Assembly: GCA_020465985.1 (NCBI GenBank)
Contig: JAANYP010007939.1
Span: forward strand, 1-64,000
Source of the DNA: Centrapalus pauciflorus
Lineage: Eukaryota; Streptophyta; Magnoliopsida; Asterales; Asteraceae
DNA length: 64,000 nt
Direction: 5' to 3'
This document shows positions 36,989 through 46,533 of the stretch, in pieces. The position numbers and the translations under genes are program-made. The notes below the pieces were generated by a model, which had not been told where the DNA came from, searched no databases, and was given only the letters and a program-made list of their open reading frames with translations. Positions within the stretch are counted from its first letter, which is position 1, and each line of letters starts with the position of its first letter.

Positions 36989-39892
36989 GAGATAACTACC
37001 GGTCCAAACAACAAGTGGTTCGTCGACAGTGGTTGCTCCAGGCACATGACGGGGGAAAGAAGTCTTCTCACAGACTTCAAGGGGGGTAATAGGGGATTTG
37101 TATCATTCGCGGGCAACAAAGGAGGAAATATCACTGGAACTGGAGAAGTCACTAATGGGACGATTACATTGGATCAAGTTTATCACGTTGATAAACTGGT
37201 TCATAATCTCATTAGTGTATCTCAAATCTGTGATAAGAAGAACTCAGTGTTATTTACTGACACTGAGGCGTTAGTGCTAAAGCCGGGATTCAAGATACCT
37301 GAAGATTGGATATTGATGCGGGCTCCAAGGAAGAATGACTTGTACATGCTCGACATGAACAAGCCAGATAATTCGATGGGTCCGATCTGCTTACTATCAA
37401 AAGCTTCGGAGACGGAATCGGTTTTGTGGCACAGACGAATGGCTCACTTGCACCTGAGGAAAAAGAACTACATAACGAAGAATGGTTTGGTGCAAGGTGT
37501 GCCTCTGAAGAGCTTTCAGTTTGAAGATAAGTGTCTACCGTGCATGAAGGGCAAGCAACATAAAAAGACACACAAGTCCAAGAAGCTGAATTCCATAACC
37601 TCGACATTCGATTTGTTGCATATGGACCTTTTCGGCCCTATCAACAAAAGGAGTATAGGAGGTAGTTGGTTTTGCTTAGTTATCACTGACGATTACTCAC
37701 GGTTTTCATGGGTTTTCTTTTTAGGTACGAAGGACGAGACGGCTACAAAGCTCATCGGGTTCTTAGACCAAGTGGAGAATTCCTACGGAACAAGGGTTAA
37801 ACATATTCGTAGTGATAATGGGACTGAATTTAAAAACTCTGTAATTGGTGTATATTGCCTATCAAAGGGCATCGTGCATCAATTCAGTGCACCATATGAA
37901 CCTCAACAGAATGGGGTGGCCGAACGTAAAAACAGAACATTGATTGAGGCTGCAAGGACTATGCTTTCGGATTCAAAGCTTCCTACCATGTTTTGGGGGG
38001 AGGCAGTGAATACCGCGTGCCATATTTTAAATAGAGTCCTTACAGTCAAATCATTGAACAAAAGATGTTATGAAATTTTGAATAAAAGGCCACCTAACTT
38101 AACTGGATTCGAAACGTTTGGAGTACCATGTACACTTTTAAGAACAAAACATCAACCGAAGTTTGGTGAAAAGGCTGACGAAGGATACTTCCTAGGTTAT
38201 GTGCCAAACTCACCAAACAAACGGGTTTTTAACAAAAAGAGTGGTACTGTGGAGATTGTGTATAATATTGAAGTCACAAGTTATACACATGAACCCCAAA
38301 CTAGTCCGGAATGGATATTTGACTATGATAAGTTATTTGAGTCATTTAACATTCCTTTGGATGATACTGCAGGTACAATCGATAAAGACATGGCGACGTT
38401 GCACCTAAATGACGATGGCCATATTTTTCCAAGGACCACGTTCGAATCTACGTCCGAGCCTACTGCGACTGTAGATGGGTCTCCAGAAGTTGCGAATTCA
38501 GAAGAACCTAATACTGAGAATCAGACTCAAGCATCAAGTTCTGCCTCGGAGGAAAACGTCCGTGAGGAAGAGAATGTGGAAGCTGAGCCTGTTCCCCCTT
38601 TAGGTGAAATAGGATCCAACTTAGGAGATAATCTAAGGGTAGACGAAATAGAGACCTCTAGGATTAACAAGAACCATCCTATAGATAGCATCATAGGAAA
38701 TCCTAACGAGGGTGTGAGGACTCGGAGTAGTGTAAATAACAACACTGTGTTGTTGTCGATGATAAACGGCTCCGAGGCATATCATACATGTCTATATTCG
38801 TGTTTCATATCGCAAGTAGAGCCCAAAAATGTGCAAATGGCACTTAAGGACAACTCCTGGGTTGAAGCGATGCAGGAAGAACTGTCACAATTTAGGAAAC
38901 TAGAAGTGTGGGAGTTAGTTCCGTTACCTCGTGGGGAGATTGCAATAGGAACCAAATGGGTTTTTAAGTGCAAGAGAGACGATCGGGGTATAGTCACGCG
39001 CAACAAAGCGAGAATAGTTGTAAAGGGTTTCAACCAAGAGGAGGGAATCGATTACAACGAAGTGTTTGCACCAGTAGCAAGGTTAGAAGCAATTAGGTTG
39101 TTTTTAGCTTTTGCCTCCTTCAAAGGATTTAAAGTATATCAACTGGATGTTAAGAGTGCTTTCCTGTATGGGAAAGTGAAGGAGTTAGTATATGTAGAAC
39201 AACCGCCCGGGTTTACAGATCCTAAATATCCTGATAGAGTATATCGATTAGATAAGGCTCTTTATGGATTACATCAGGCACCTGGGGCATGGTATGAGAC
39301 TCTATCCAACCATCTTTTAGAAAATGGCTTTGAGAGGGGTAGGATAGATAGTACTCTATTTGTGAAGAGAAAGGGAGATCATTTTATCTTGGTACAAGTG
39401 TACGTAGATGATATCATTTTTGGATCATCAGACGAACAGATGTGCAAAGATTTCGAGAAGGTTATGAAGTCTAAGTTCGAGATGAGTGCTATGGGGGGGT
39501 TGAATTTCTTTTTGGGGTTACAAGTTGACCAGAAGAAGGAAGGCATGTTTATCCATCAGACCAAGTATGTCTATGACATATTGGAACGGTTTGGGATGGA
39601 AGGAACAAAGTTGACTGCCCATTTCAGCACGCCGATTCAAGTGAATCACAATCTCGGGCCGGGTACTGATGGTGATACCGATGTGGATCCGACTTTATAT
39701 CGGGCCATGATTGGGTCACTTATGTATTTAACTGCTTCAAGACCTGATATTATGTTTGCTGTGTGTAGCTGTGCTAGGTTTCAAGCGAATCCGAAGGAGA
39801 TGCATATGAAAGCTGTGAAGATTCTACGATACCTCAAGTCGAAACCGAAGCTGGGACTTTGGTTATCACGCGGAGGGAGATCTCAGAGTTAG
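36983..39892 (+). CDS. Pol polyprotein (protease, integrase, reverse transcriptase) of E1, broken before RNase H
   Basis: Open for 969 codons, counted from a GTG at 36983; no ATG in frame is near, and the frame continues that of gag through one TAA. Protease: DSG at residues 15-17. Integrase: zinc-binding H150, H155, C184, C187 and catalytic D215 (HMDLFGP), D278 (RSDNG), E314 (GVAER). Reverse transcriptase: WVFKCK near 659, LDVKSAF at 721-727 and the catalytic YVDD at 807-810. Expression presumably needs stop read-through or splicing. The frame ends at a premature stop just before RNase H, so the element cannot make a complete Pol. Catalytic residues upstream are all present. Confidence 0.9.
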   Translation: MQEITTGPNNKWFVDSGCSRHMTGERSLLTDFKGGNRGFVSFAGNKGGNITGTGEVTNGTITLDQVYHVDKLVHNLISVSQICDKKNSVLFTDTEALVLKPGFKIPEDWILMRAPRKNDLYMLDMNKPDNSMGPICLLSKASETESVLWHRRMAHLHLRKKNYITKNGLVQGVPLKSFQFEDKCLPCMKGKQHKKTHKSKKLNSITSTFDLLHMDLFGPINKRSIGGSWFCLVITDDYSRFSWVFFLGTKDETATKLIGFLDQVENSYGTRVKHIRSDNGTEFKNSVIGVYCLSKGIVHQFSAPYEPQQNGVAERKNRTLIEAARTMLSDSKLPTMFWGEAVNTACHILNRVLTVKSLNKRCYEILNKRPPNLTGFETFGVPCTLLRTKHQPKFGEKADEGYFLGYVPNSPNKRVFNKKSGTVEIVYNIEVTSYTHEPQTSPEWIFDYDKLFESFNIPLDDTAGTIDKDMATLHLNDDGHIFPRTTFESTSEPTATVDGSPEVANSEEPNTENQTQASSSASEENVREEENVEAEPVPPLGEIGSNLGDNLRVDEIETSRINKNHPIDSIIGNPNEGVRTRSSVNNNTVLLSMINGSEAYHTCLYSCFISQVEPKNVQMALKDNSWVEAMQEELSQFRKLEVWELVPLPRGEIAIGTKWVFKCKRDDRGIVTRNKARIVVKGFNQEEGIDYNEVFAPVARLEAIRLFLAFASFKGFKVYQLDVKSAFLYGKVKELVYVEQPPGFTDPKYPDRVYRLDKALYGLHQAPGAWYETLSNHLLENGFERGRIDSTLFVKRKGDHFILVQVYVDDIIFGSSDEQMCKDFEKVMKSKFEMSAMGGLNFFLGLQVDQKKEGMFIHQTKYVYDILERFGMEGTKLTAHFSTPIQVNHNLGPGTDGDTDVDPTLYRAMIGSLMYLTASRPDIMFAVCSCARFQANPKEMHMKAVKILRYLKSKPKLGLWLSRGGRSQS

Positions 39893-40357
39893 GAGGCGTT
39901 CACGGATTCGACTACGGAGGACGCAGCGTGACGCGCAAATTCAACGACTGGAGGTTGTCAGTTCCTCGGAGGGAGACTGGTATCCTGGCAATGCAAGAAA
40001 CAAACATCGGTAGCCGTGTCAACGTGCGAGGCCGAGTATGTAGCTGCTGGTAGTTGCTGTTAACAGGTTCTGTGGATACAACAACAATTGCGGGATTACG
40101 GTTTGGCTTATACTCAAACTCCAATTAGGATAGACAATCAATCTACTATTGCGATAACAAATAATCCAGTTAAACACAGTAAAACAAAGCACATAGACAT
40201 AAGGCATCATTTTATTCGTGATTGTGCTGAAAAGAATTTGATCAAACTGGTAAAGGTGGCAACTGAAGATAATAATGCTGATTTATTTACCAAAGCGTTT
40301 GATAAGTCACGATTTGAGTATTTAATTCAACTTAATGGAATGCGCAACCCAGAGTAA
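39893..40357 (+). pseudogene. RNase H domain of E1 Pol, frame-broken
   Basis: Continues Pol with several small frame changes between about 39870 and 40000 and an in-frame TAA near 40058. The intact C-terminal piece starts near 40088 (LRDYGLAYTQTP, then IDNQSTIAI, HSKTKHIDIRHHFI, ADLFTKAFDK) and ends in TAA at 40355. RNase H would remove RNA from RNA:DNA hybrids during replication. The damage suggests E1 can move only if helped. Confidence 0.88.
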
Positions 40358-40959
40358 AATGACCTTAGTAGTATTTTATTTCCTTTTATAGTTGTTATAT
40401 TTCTTTCTTTTTAGTGTAGTCTGCTAATTTAGGAAAGTTTCTAATTTAGGAAAGTTTCTATTTTTAGTAAGTTTCTATTTTTAGTAAGTTAGTAGATTAG
40501 CTTAGTTTAATGCGTTTTGCTATGAAAAAACAAAAGAAAAAAAGAGAGAAAATTACAAAAATACAAAAAAAAGAGAATATCAGAAAAGGAGTTAAGTCTT
40601 AGATACATAGGTTCAAAGTGACGAACATTAGCACCGTCGTTACAGACTCTAAGTGTTTAGACTTTCACACATAATGCAACTAAATCCTAAGTGTTATACT
40701 TCATTTAATTTGATGTGTTGGTAGGCATAATACATATAGGGTATCTAAAGGCTAATAAAATATTCTAGAAAAAGTCAAACGTGTCACTAGCTTAGATGTA
40801 TGACTAATCGGTCTTAATTTTTATGTACAAGACATACAAACATTGAGTCTAAATGAGGTATGCAAACTTTCTGGGGATGTATAGCAACATCAAATACGTC
40901 TGAAAATGGAAAGAATAGAAATATCATGAAAAACTGAGAGTCGAAAACATGCAACTCTG

Positions 40960-41119
40960 TTGTACGTAAGTACAGACCTGTTGTCTCTGTTTAGATTCGG
41001 GTTAGCAGACATGTCGCTTTGTTGTACGTCAGTACAGACCTGTCACCGCTATCTGCTAACTTTAAAAATAAACCTTAAGTCGAACTAAGACACTTTGTTG
41101 TATGAGAATACAGACCTGT
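40960..41119 (+). repeat. Three hairpin-forming repeats, E1 spacer
   Basis: Three copies of TTGTACGTAAGTACAGACCTG or a close variant start at 40960, 41022 and 41099. Each can pair its TGTAC with GTACA, and the third variant keeps the pairing with TGTAT/ATACA. Flanking bases extend pairing in the third copy (GACAC with GTGTC). Conserved in E2 at 47138, 47200 and 47277. Confidence 0.75.
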
Positions 41120-41756
41120 GTCCGATGTTTGTCTTTTAAAGAAAGTTTGCAAATACCAACAAGTTAGAATTTTTGTCTGTGTGCCTTGATCATAAAAGTA
41201 TGTCTATGGCTGAGTCACGTAAGATAATTTCCTGATAAATAAAAAGGCCAAGGGATATTCCGAAATGTAGAATGTTTAACAGGGTAAAATACCAACAATC
41301 GGCTAAGTGGGTATGTCACGACAAACAATCAAAGGAATTCAAAAAATTCCTAAGTGTGAAAGTTTAAGTACTGAAAGTTAGTATCGGACATCGCTATCTG
41401 ATTGAACCTTTCTTAGACTATACTCATCAAAAATATGTTGTTTGGTATTTAGCTTAGCTTGTAAATTTATTTTTATAACTTAAGTCTAGATTAAATTTTT
41501 TAGTCAAAATTTTATTTTATTTTATTTTATTTTTACCTTAGCTTATTTTATTTTAGTTTAGTTTAATTTTTACTTAGGTAAAAGGTCAAAAATTACTGAG
41601 GGTGCATTCGAAGTTGGATAAAATATACAATGCGTGAAATATCTGAGCTTAGGGTAAAAGAGTTGACATAGTTTATCTGGTTACACAATACCGTAGAAAA
41701 TAGTTGGAAAAGTTGAAGTTATTTCAAAATTTCCGAAATTCTTCTAAGTGTTGGTA

Positions 41757-42425
41757 ATTTCGAATCTAAGACAGACTCGAAGTGAAGTATTTCGAATCTG
41801 TCAGTAGACTCGAAACTACACATAGACTCGAAGGTAGGTAGTATATATAGGTCAATAGTGAAGTCATTTATTACTTTACTGTTGTCGAATCTATACTCTC
41901 GAATCTATTCAGGCGATTTCGAATCTAATTTCTCGAGTCTACCGTATTGCTCCTAAACGACATTTTGTCGACTCTAAGTCTACTGTGTTCGATTCTACAC
42001 TCACATCTAGGTATAATCAACCGGATTGTACAAGATTTTGGTAGTTTTATACACCATTTAAGGACAAATCGTCGATTTTTGAAGTTTTATTGGTCAAAAT
42101 TGGGTTTTTGCTAAATAACTAAGTTTGGACCTATAAAAGATCAAATTAAAGACATAAATCAATGATTAGAACCTAGTTGAACTAATGTATGTGATTTACC
42201 AAGTTCAAAATGGTTAAAATCTTGGGTTTTGGTTGAAACAATGGCCGACGGCCCTTCGAGTCTGTTCATGCACTTTCGAATCTGTTCATGGGTGTCTCGA
42301 ATCTATCATTAGATTCGAGATGACCATGATATTCGAATCTGTCCATTAGACTCGAATAGGGACTCCTCGAATCTGTCCATTAGATTCGAAAATGGACACT
42401 TCGAGTCTGTTCCCTTCGAATCTGT
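41757..42425 (+). repeat. TTCGAATCTG-type motif cluster upstream of ORF3 in E1
   Basis: About fifteen forward and six reverse copies of the motif in under 700 bp, some arranged as facing pairs (42300-42400) that could form stems. Matches the leader cluster and the LTR motifs. Confidence 0.85.
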
Positions 42426-42562
42426 ACTTTATTTACTTTGTTGAATTTAAATTTTATTAAACTTGTGGAAATTTAATTGTGCTAGATTTTGTATTTGAAA
42501 AAGTACAAAATAAAGCAAATTTCAATTTGAACAAGTTTATTGACTTTTAATGACTCTAACAG

Positions 42563-42580
42563 TTTTATGTATTGTGCAGA
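42563..42580 (+). promoter_or_regulatory. Splice-acceptor-like site before ORF3
   Basis: TTTTATGTATTGTGCAG ends at 42579, two bases before the ORF3 ATG context. E3 keeps GTGCAG at the same place and E2 has GTGTAG, so the AG is conserved in all three copies. This suggests a spliced subgenomic message for ORF3. Confidence 0.45.
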
Positions 42581-42581
42581 T

Positions 42582-43406
42582 ATGGCAGTTCGTGCGTTTG
42601 TTCCTAAGCACAATATGGTGCTTCATCCGGATCATGACCTCCCTGAGGCGCAGGGATACAGGCAGATGCTAGAATTTCTTGTGGAATCTAGGATAGGATT
42701 TGCACTATCCCATAATGTTCAGCTCATATTACCGTATATTCGTCAATTCTATGATCATCTTCAAGTAGACTGCTCGGTCACTCCGACAGTGCTACGAACT
42801 CGCATTGCTGGACAACCGCTAGTTTTTTCGGCGGATATGCTGCGTCAAGTGTTGCAGCTGGGCACTCAAGAAGAAGAGTCTGGACCGATCGAATTTCCTC
42901 TGAACATCAGGCAAGCGGCCTTTCAGAGAATGGGATACAGTTTAGACGTGTCGAAAGTGTCCTATATGAAAAGCGGCTTAATCGGGCAATGGAGATTTCT
43001 TGCTCATGTCTTCATGGTATGTTTTGCACCAAAGAAAGCCGGGTTTGACTATATAGTTGCGAAGATCCAGTCTGGGATAGTCGCGATGGTGTACAATCGA
43101 CCATACAGTTTCTCGGAAATGTTTTTCTCCGAATTTGTTCATCAGATCACCGCTCCTGAAAATCAACAATTCCTGCTATATCCGCGGTTCATCATGATGT
43201 TGATCAGGCACTTCTTGCCAAATCTGCCGCCATCAAATGACGTTCAAAACGTAGCTATAATGGACAAAAGGATATTTGCTGATTGTTCCTCACATAGAGG
43301 AAGATTGGCTATTCCGATCGAGCGACCGTTGTTTGGAGCTGTTTTAGACAGGAACTTTGTGGCACCAGATATTGCCAACTGGGCAGGTGAAGTAGAAGTT
43401 CAGCCT

Positions 43407-43446
<40 letters not shown>

Positions 43447-45662
43447 CGCATCAACAACAACAACAACGACGTGAACAGCCTCGTGCTCGTCCCCGTGATC
43501 CAAGGCGAAGACAAAGAGCTACTGCGAGTCAGACTCAGGCGTCTAGGCCTTCTACGAGTCAGCAACCAGAAATGCAGGAAGCCGGGCCGTCAACTGTCCC
43601 AAATGAAGCTGATCAATTGTGCCAAACGCTAAATGAAATTTGGGAGGCGGGTCCACATGCAAATGAAGATATAGCTGCTGCATTAGTGGGAGAATTACTT
43701 GAGCCTCCAGAAGGAGAAGACGATGTGCTGAGGGATGTTGAGAATTATGAGCCAGAGCAGGCTGATGACGTTTTGTCATCTTCAGCAACTGAGTCAGATG
43801 AGTTGGAGGAGGTAGAAGCTGAAGCTCCAGAGTCAAGGTCTGCCGTTCCTGAAGTTCAGATTGGAACTTATGGTTCGCGACTGATTATTAATGAACGTGG
43901 TTCTAGGAGGCGATGGGACAGGGAATCGGAGGAGTCTGATTTCGAAGAAGACGTAGTTTCTCAACTTGTGACGAGGCAACGGGCCAAACGTCACAGGTTC
44001 ATGCAAGGATCCTCGTCAGTCTCCGCAGAACAACCAGAAACTTCTCAATCTCAAAACCCTCAACCTCCGCCTCAAACCCAGACCCAACCTCAAGTTACCG
44101 CTCCACCATCACCGCCACCTCAGCAACATGAACCCTACATTCCCCAACCATTCAATCCTGCTCCCATTCAGTCCATTCCTTCTACATCCGAAGCCTATAC
44201 CGACAATCAACGAATCATACAACTCAAGAGCCGTGTCGACTTTCAGAACATTCAAATCATATCTCTCACAAAAGCAGTCGGTGAACTCCAAGAGCATAAC
44301 TCTAATCTTGATAAGGAGAATGCCGAACTGAGAACGATTGTTGAACGTGTTAGAGACGAAAACACGGAAATTAAATCATTTGTTGCTGATCAATCATCTG
44401 AAATCCGAGCAATGCGGTCCCTCCTAGAGCAACTTATGAAAAATCTACAAACTCAGGGGGAGACAAGTTGTAAAGATCAGGAAGTACAGCGAGAAGATGA
44501 TGATGATGAAGGCAATGATCCCAGTGCAAATAAAGAGATTGAGTCTGTAGATTTTCCTGCGGCTCAAGTTACTCAAATTCAGGGGGAGCCTAGTCAAGGC
44601 GAAGGACACAGGGGTGAAGCTAGCTCATCTAAGGAGCCTACAGACTTTGAGATCAGTGAGATGATTGAAGCGCTCATGGATCTTGATGATGATCCACTGG
44701 ATGTAGGCTTTGATAACGAAGATGAAGAGCTTGAAGAAGGGGAGTTTGCGCCAGAGGAGATAGTCGACTGGCGATCAGATGATGAAGTACTTGCTGATGA
44801 GGATGATGAAGCTGACGAGATAATAGTGCAGCAGAATCCTATCACTGATACTTATATGATTGATGGACATAACATTGTCGATGCAGATATAGTGAATGTT
44901 GCTTTAAATCCTCAGCCATCGACAGAGGAACCTGCAAGAGAGCTAACTAATGAAGAAAAACGAAAGCTATGGTTCAGGGATGAAGAGAAGGAAGCAGCAA
45001 TTAAAAGGACAATGAGAGTGCCAGGTACGGGGAAGCTGTCTGAGCGAATTTTAAGCTGGTTCTTTGGCAGAGAACTGCAGCTATTTATAATAAAGAGAAA
45101 AGACGGGCTTCAGTACATGAGGCGAACTTTAAAGGCGTTCAACACCCTGCCAAAGATCGAAATTGCAGATCTAGCATGGAAAGATCTGATAAACATTGGC
45201 AATGATCCCTATGCGGACGTTATCGCAAGAATCATAAGAAAGGAGGGAAGGTCGAGGAAATTTGAGCGTCTGAGTCCAAGGGTTGGGAAAAGAGTAGAGG
45301 ATCCATCACGTATCGACCCTCTAACTGGTCGACCTTGGATGAGGATTCATTATAAGCCAGCCAGATGTCTTAGGAAGGTACCTCTCAAGCCAATGCCACA
45401 AAACATTCTGAAGAATCTGAAGTGGTGGTATGCTGACACGGAAACTGGGGAAGCGGTTATGGAAGACTTAGAAGAAAAAGTTATTCTTAGAGTCTATGAC
45501 CCGCTTCACCTGGTGAACCTATCTAAAGAAGACCTGCAGATCTTGTATAACTGTAAGATTTCCAGTGACGCACATATGGATGCTGAAGCGAGTAAGTATG
45601 AAAATGTGGTCAAGGTATGTGTTGAAAAAGGTCTGTATGCTGGTAGTGTTTTGAATCAATAA
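42582..45662 (+). CDS. ORF3 protein of copia element E1 (function unknown, env-position ORF)
   Basis: 1026 residues from the ATG at 42582. The frame opens slightly upstream at 42540, but 42582 follows the acceptor-like site, and the homologues in E2 and E3 start MAVR as well. Residues about 1-265 form a compact conserved domain (AVRAFVPKHNMV, then the strictly conserved stretch 147-220). A Gln tract lies at about 275-298, acidic low-complexity regions follow, a strong coiled coil lies at about 545-630 (LDKENAELR, EQLMKNLQ), a second acidic block near 690-780, and a basic conserved C-terminal domain at about 795-1000 (RILSWFFGRELQLFI, RRTLKAFNTLPK). No signal peptide or membrane segment is evident, so 'envelope-like' applies by position only. 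Similar ORFs sit behind pol in some plant SIRE elements; their role is unknown to me. Confidence 0.88.
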
Positions 45663-45710
45663 TAAACCATGTTCTTAAATCAAATGTGTGAATTATTAGA
45701 AGCTATCGTC

Positions 45711-45721
45711 AAGGGGGAGTC
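45711..45721 (+). other. Polypurine tract of E1
   Basis: AAGGGGGAGTC immediately before the LTR start TGTTGG; the same string precedes the E2 LTR at about 51749-51758. Confidence 0.9.
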
Positions 45722-46366
45722 TGTTGGTACATCCCGTGTGACGATAGCAGTCTAAGTTGTCTTACATTGTGATTTAGCATATGTTTGGTATATATATTAT
45801 GTATGATTGATTTTTATCAGTGTTTGTATGTTTGAACTTGATGTAACGTATTACAAGAAGTTCAAACATAAAGCTCAAAGATAAAATCAGTCATAAGGTA
45901 ATATCATAAGTTTCAAACACTTAGTTGTTTATGTAAAAGGCTAGATTCGAATTTCTTAAGGGGATACATTCGAATCTGAGATAGATTCGAATGAGACCAT
46001 AGATTCGAATATAGGTTAGATTCGAATCTGTCAGATGGACAGATTCGAATGGGCCTTAGGCCAGATTCGAGGTTGGCCCACAACAGACTCGAATCAGGGT
46101 CTATAATTAGGGATAGACTCGAATGATTAGCAGACCTTTGGCAGAATTCGTGAGGAATTAAGCAATAGGAGATCTCGAGTTTATCAGCTAGGTGAGTCCC
46201 GTTTCGGAGAGAATTAGTACATAGGATCGTTCGTGTGTCGTTCGTTCAGCGTCTAATAGTCTCCGTGTTTCCGTTGGTTGAGAGTTGTCCGTCTGACCGT
46301 CAACGAGGATTCCGCACTCGTTAACGGATCCGCGTCTAGATAGATCTTCCAGTGGTAGTCCTTACA
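45722..46366 (+). repeat. 3' LTR of E1, shared with E2
   Basis: 645 bp from TGTTGGTACATC to TCCTTACA. A 44-bp dyad lies at 45827-45870. It is close to identical to the 5' LTR from about 46020 on but strongly diverged before. It is followed directly by RNase H coding sequence of E2, with ACA at the joint. Confidence 0.92.
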
Positions 46367-46533
46367 ACATAGACATAAGGAACCATTTTATTCGTGATTG
46401 TGCTGAAAAGAACTTAATCAAACTGGTAAAAGTGGCAACAGAAGATAATAATGCAGATTTATTTACCAAATCGTTTAATAAGTCACGGTTTGAGTATTTA
46501 ATTCAACTGAATGGAATGCACAAGCCAGAGTAA
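46367..46533 (+). pseudogene. RNase H C-terminal tail, E2
   Basis: Starts inside the HIDIR motif and runs to TAA at 46531 (CAEKNLIKLVKV, then FNKSRFEYLIQL). Close to E1 40191-40357. Without the rest of pol it has no function. Confidence 0.92.

Larger units (their letters stand above)
40358..42562 (+). other. Non-coding spacer between pol and ORF3 of E1
   Basis: About 2.2 kb without a coding frame but strongly patterned: short tandem copies of GTTTCTATTTTTAGTAA (40430-40495), a threefold hairpin motif (40960-41119), T-rich tracts of the form TTTTATTTTA (41510-41570), then a TTCGAATCTG-type cluster (41757-42425). The same layout is present in E2 (46534-48700), so it belongs to the family rather than being random decay. 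Confidence 0.85.
32722..46366 (+). mobile_element. Ty1/copia SIRE-type element E1 with a third ORF
   Basis: 13.6 kb: 5' LTR 32722-33381, primer site, a leader of about 700 bp, gag, pol in the same frame after one stop codon, about 2.2 kb non-coding, ORF3, polypurine tract, 3' LTR 45722-46366. Order protease-integrase-RT-RNase H is that of Ty1/copia; large size and an extra ORF behind pol match the SIRE/Maximus lineage. Defects are concentrated in RNase H. The two LTRs are very similar in their right halves but clearly diverged in U3. No target duplication is found: the right side abuts a deleted relative (E2) that shares the 3' LTR. Confidence 0.93.

Noticed and set aside
42540..42581. Use of the upstream ATG as ORF3 start
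   Set aside because: The upstream codons overlap the acceptor-like site, and the E2 and E3 copies support MAVR as the conserved start.
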